NCBI GenBank assembly: GCA_016929205.1
Contig: JAFGJF010000525.1
Coordinates: 1 to 5,911 of the forward strand
Direction of reading: 5' to 3'
Source: Anaerolineae bacterium
GTDB taxonomy: Bacteria > Chloroflexota > Anaerolineae > JAFGEY01
Length of the DNA stretch: 5,911 nt
The notes below the pieces were generated by a model that saw nothing but the letters and a program-made list of their open reading frames with translations, did no database searches and was not told the DNA's origin. Positions 4,870 through 5,911 of the stretch are shown here, in pieces (position 1 is the first letter of the stretch; every line of letters begins with the position of its first letter). A program made the translations under genes and the position numbers.

Positions 4870-5885
4870 CCTGTCTATTGGGATTTATCCTGTCTGTTTT
4901 GGCGACCCTGGTCCCGTCCTTGATTGCGATCGCGATCTTGTGGTGGTTGGATCGCTATGAAAAAGAACCGCTCTGGCTGCTCAGCATCATCTTTTTTTGG
5001 GGAGCCATCCCAACGGTCATCATGGCCTTGATCGCACAGATTGTACTTGATGTACCCGTGTCGTTTTTGTTTGGAAAATCGATCCTCTACTCGCTGACCA
5101 ACTTGAGTATCATTGCTCCCCTGACCGAAGAAACGTTTAAATCCTTGATCATCCTGATTATCTTTTTTGTCTATCGTCGGGAATTTGACAGTGTGATGGA
5201 TGGTATTCTGTATGGCGCGCTGGTAGGATTTGGCTTTTCGGTTGTGGAAGACGTGCTTTATTTTATGAGCAGTCTTCTGGGCGAAGGCTGGGGCGGTTGG
5301 GGTATGACGGTCGCCTTGCGCGTGGGACTGTACAATTTGAATCATGCCATGTTCACGGCCTGTGTCGGCATTGGGTTTGGCCTGGCACGCAATTCAAAAG
5401 AGATGTGGAAAAAAGTGCTTTTCCCAATAACGGGGTGGATCGCAGCGATGGTTCTGCACGGCATACACAACGGGGGGACGGCACTGGCCGAACAAACGTA
5501 TTTGCTTTCTTGCTTGGGGGCAACGTTCGTTGATTGGATTGGTGTGGTTGCGATGTTGATTTTCATCATTCTTTCACTCAGGCAAGAGAAACGATGGTTC
5601 GACGAACTTGAACCGGAAGTCAATGCCGGTGTGGTGACGAGCGACGAGTACCAGGTTGCTTCCAGCGCCCGGGCCCGTTTTGCTCGAGGATGGCAAGTTT
5701 TGACCCGGCACGGCCCTGTCGCATGGTTCAAGTGGTCGCGTTTCGTGCAGCTCATCGTCGACCTGGCCTACAAAAAGCACCAGAAAGAGGCGGCAGGTGA
5801 GGGGGAAAAGACGGCAGCGTTGATTGCGGGTTTGCGGCAGCGTATTGCTCAGATGCGCGTGCAGGTGCCCGTGATCAAAGATTGA
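4866..5885 (+). CDS. PrsW family intramembrane protease
   Basis: This 339-residue polytopic membrane protein carries the PrsW/CPBP-like protease signature. Visible elements are the paired glutamates E88-E89 in APLTEETFKSL, E128 in FGFSVVEDVLYF, H160 in NLNHAMFTACVGIGFG, and H198/H201-N202 in LHGIHNG. Hydrophobic segments lie at about 5-28, 38-62, 79-103, 114-137, 149-174, 184-200 and 215-238. The motif DRYEKEP (29-35) follows the first. Bacillus subtilis PrsW cuts the anti-sigma factor RsiW; the substrate here is unknown. After the last membrane segment come about 100 residues, probably cytoplasmic, ending in a Lys/Glu-rich, possibly coiled-coil stretch (about 300-333). All expected catalytic positions look intact. 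It may be cotranscribed with the DUF362 gene, since no terminator is seen between them. I give no symbol because orthology to prsW is not established. Confidence 0.88.
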   Translation: MTCLLGFILSVLATLVPSLIAIAILWWLDRYEKEPLWLLSIIFFWGAIPTVIMALIAQIVLDVPVSFLFGKSILYSLTNLSIIAPLTEETFKSLIILIIFFVYRREFDSVMDGILYGALVGFGFSVVEDVLYFMSSLLGEGWGGWGMTVALRVGLYNLNHAMFTACVGIGFGLARNSKEMWKKVLFPITGWIAAMVLHGIHNGGTALAEQTYLLSCLGATFVDWIGVVAMLIFIILSLRQEKRWFDELEPEVNAGVVTSDEYQVASSARARFARGWQVLTRHGPVAWFKWSRFVQLIVDLAYKKHQKEAAGEGEKTAALIAGLRQRIAQMRVQVPVIKD

Positions 5886-5911
5886 TTGTGGCATCGATAA
5901 AGCCCCGAGGC
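5886..5911 (+). other. short 3' tail after PrsW, cut by the window end
   Basis: These 26 bases end in AAAGCCCCGAGGC, which looks like the 5' arm of a GC-rich terminator hairpin. The complementary arm would lie beyond the window, so this cannot be confirmed. Confidence 0.25.

Noticed and set aside
1..5911. CRISPR array, insertion sequence, integrase or defence system
   Set aside because: No regularly spaced repeats, terminal inverted repeats, transposase motifs or nuclease modules are visible. The two tRNA genes have no adjacent integrase in this window.

Overview
The window is a compact bacterial chromosome segment. It reads as moderately GC-rich, with near-consensus sigma-70 type promoters, Shine-Dalgarno sites and tight operon packing. 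The best phylum guess is Chloroflexota. The evidence is an FMN-riboswitch-controlled ABC importer of the RibX/RibY type, a riboflavin transport system shown experimentally in Chloroflexus aurantiacus, plus a PrsW-family protease. This placement is an inference; no rRNA or other phylogenetic marker is present.

Positions 1-165: a tRNA-Asn(GUU) gene on the minus strand with its own promoter, back to back with the promoter of the next unit. Positions 166-3087: a complete flavin-responsive operon on the plus strand. It has a consensus promoter, an FMN riboswitch aptamer, an intrinsic terminator, then permease (ribX-like), lipoprotein substrate-binding protein (ribY-like) and ATPase. The stop and start codons abut at 1286-1291 and overlap at 2275-2278. 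The 5' strand of riboswitch helix P1 is a perfect 10-nt complement of the terminator's 5' arm. This gives a readable ON/OFF mechanism: FMN bound, P1 closed and terminator formed; no FMN, antiterminator formed and importer made.

Positions 3088-3453: a hairpin that can end both convergent transcripts, a tRNA-Arg(CCG) gene on the minus strand with encoded CCA and its own promoter, then a divergent promoter for the next plus-strand unit. Positions 3454-5885: a DUF362 protein with a C-terminal membrane anchor, a 167-base interval holding one doubtful 56-codon frame, and a PrsW-type intramembrane protease. No strong terminator or promoter is visible between the last two genes, so they may be cotranscribed. 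The window ends just after the PrsW stop codon.

Functionally, the first unit imports riboflavin (inferred) when cellular FMN is low. The second pairs a membrane-anchored protein of unknown function with a membrane protease, so a protease-substrate relation is possible but unproven. I see no mobile element, CRISPR array or defence system, and no clearly new multi-gene system.
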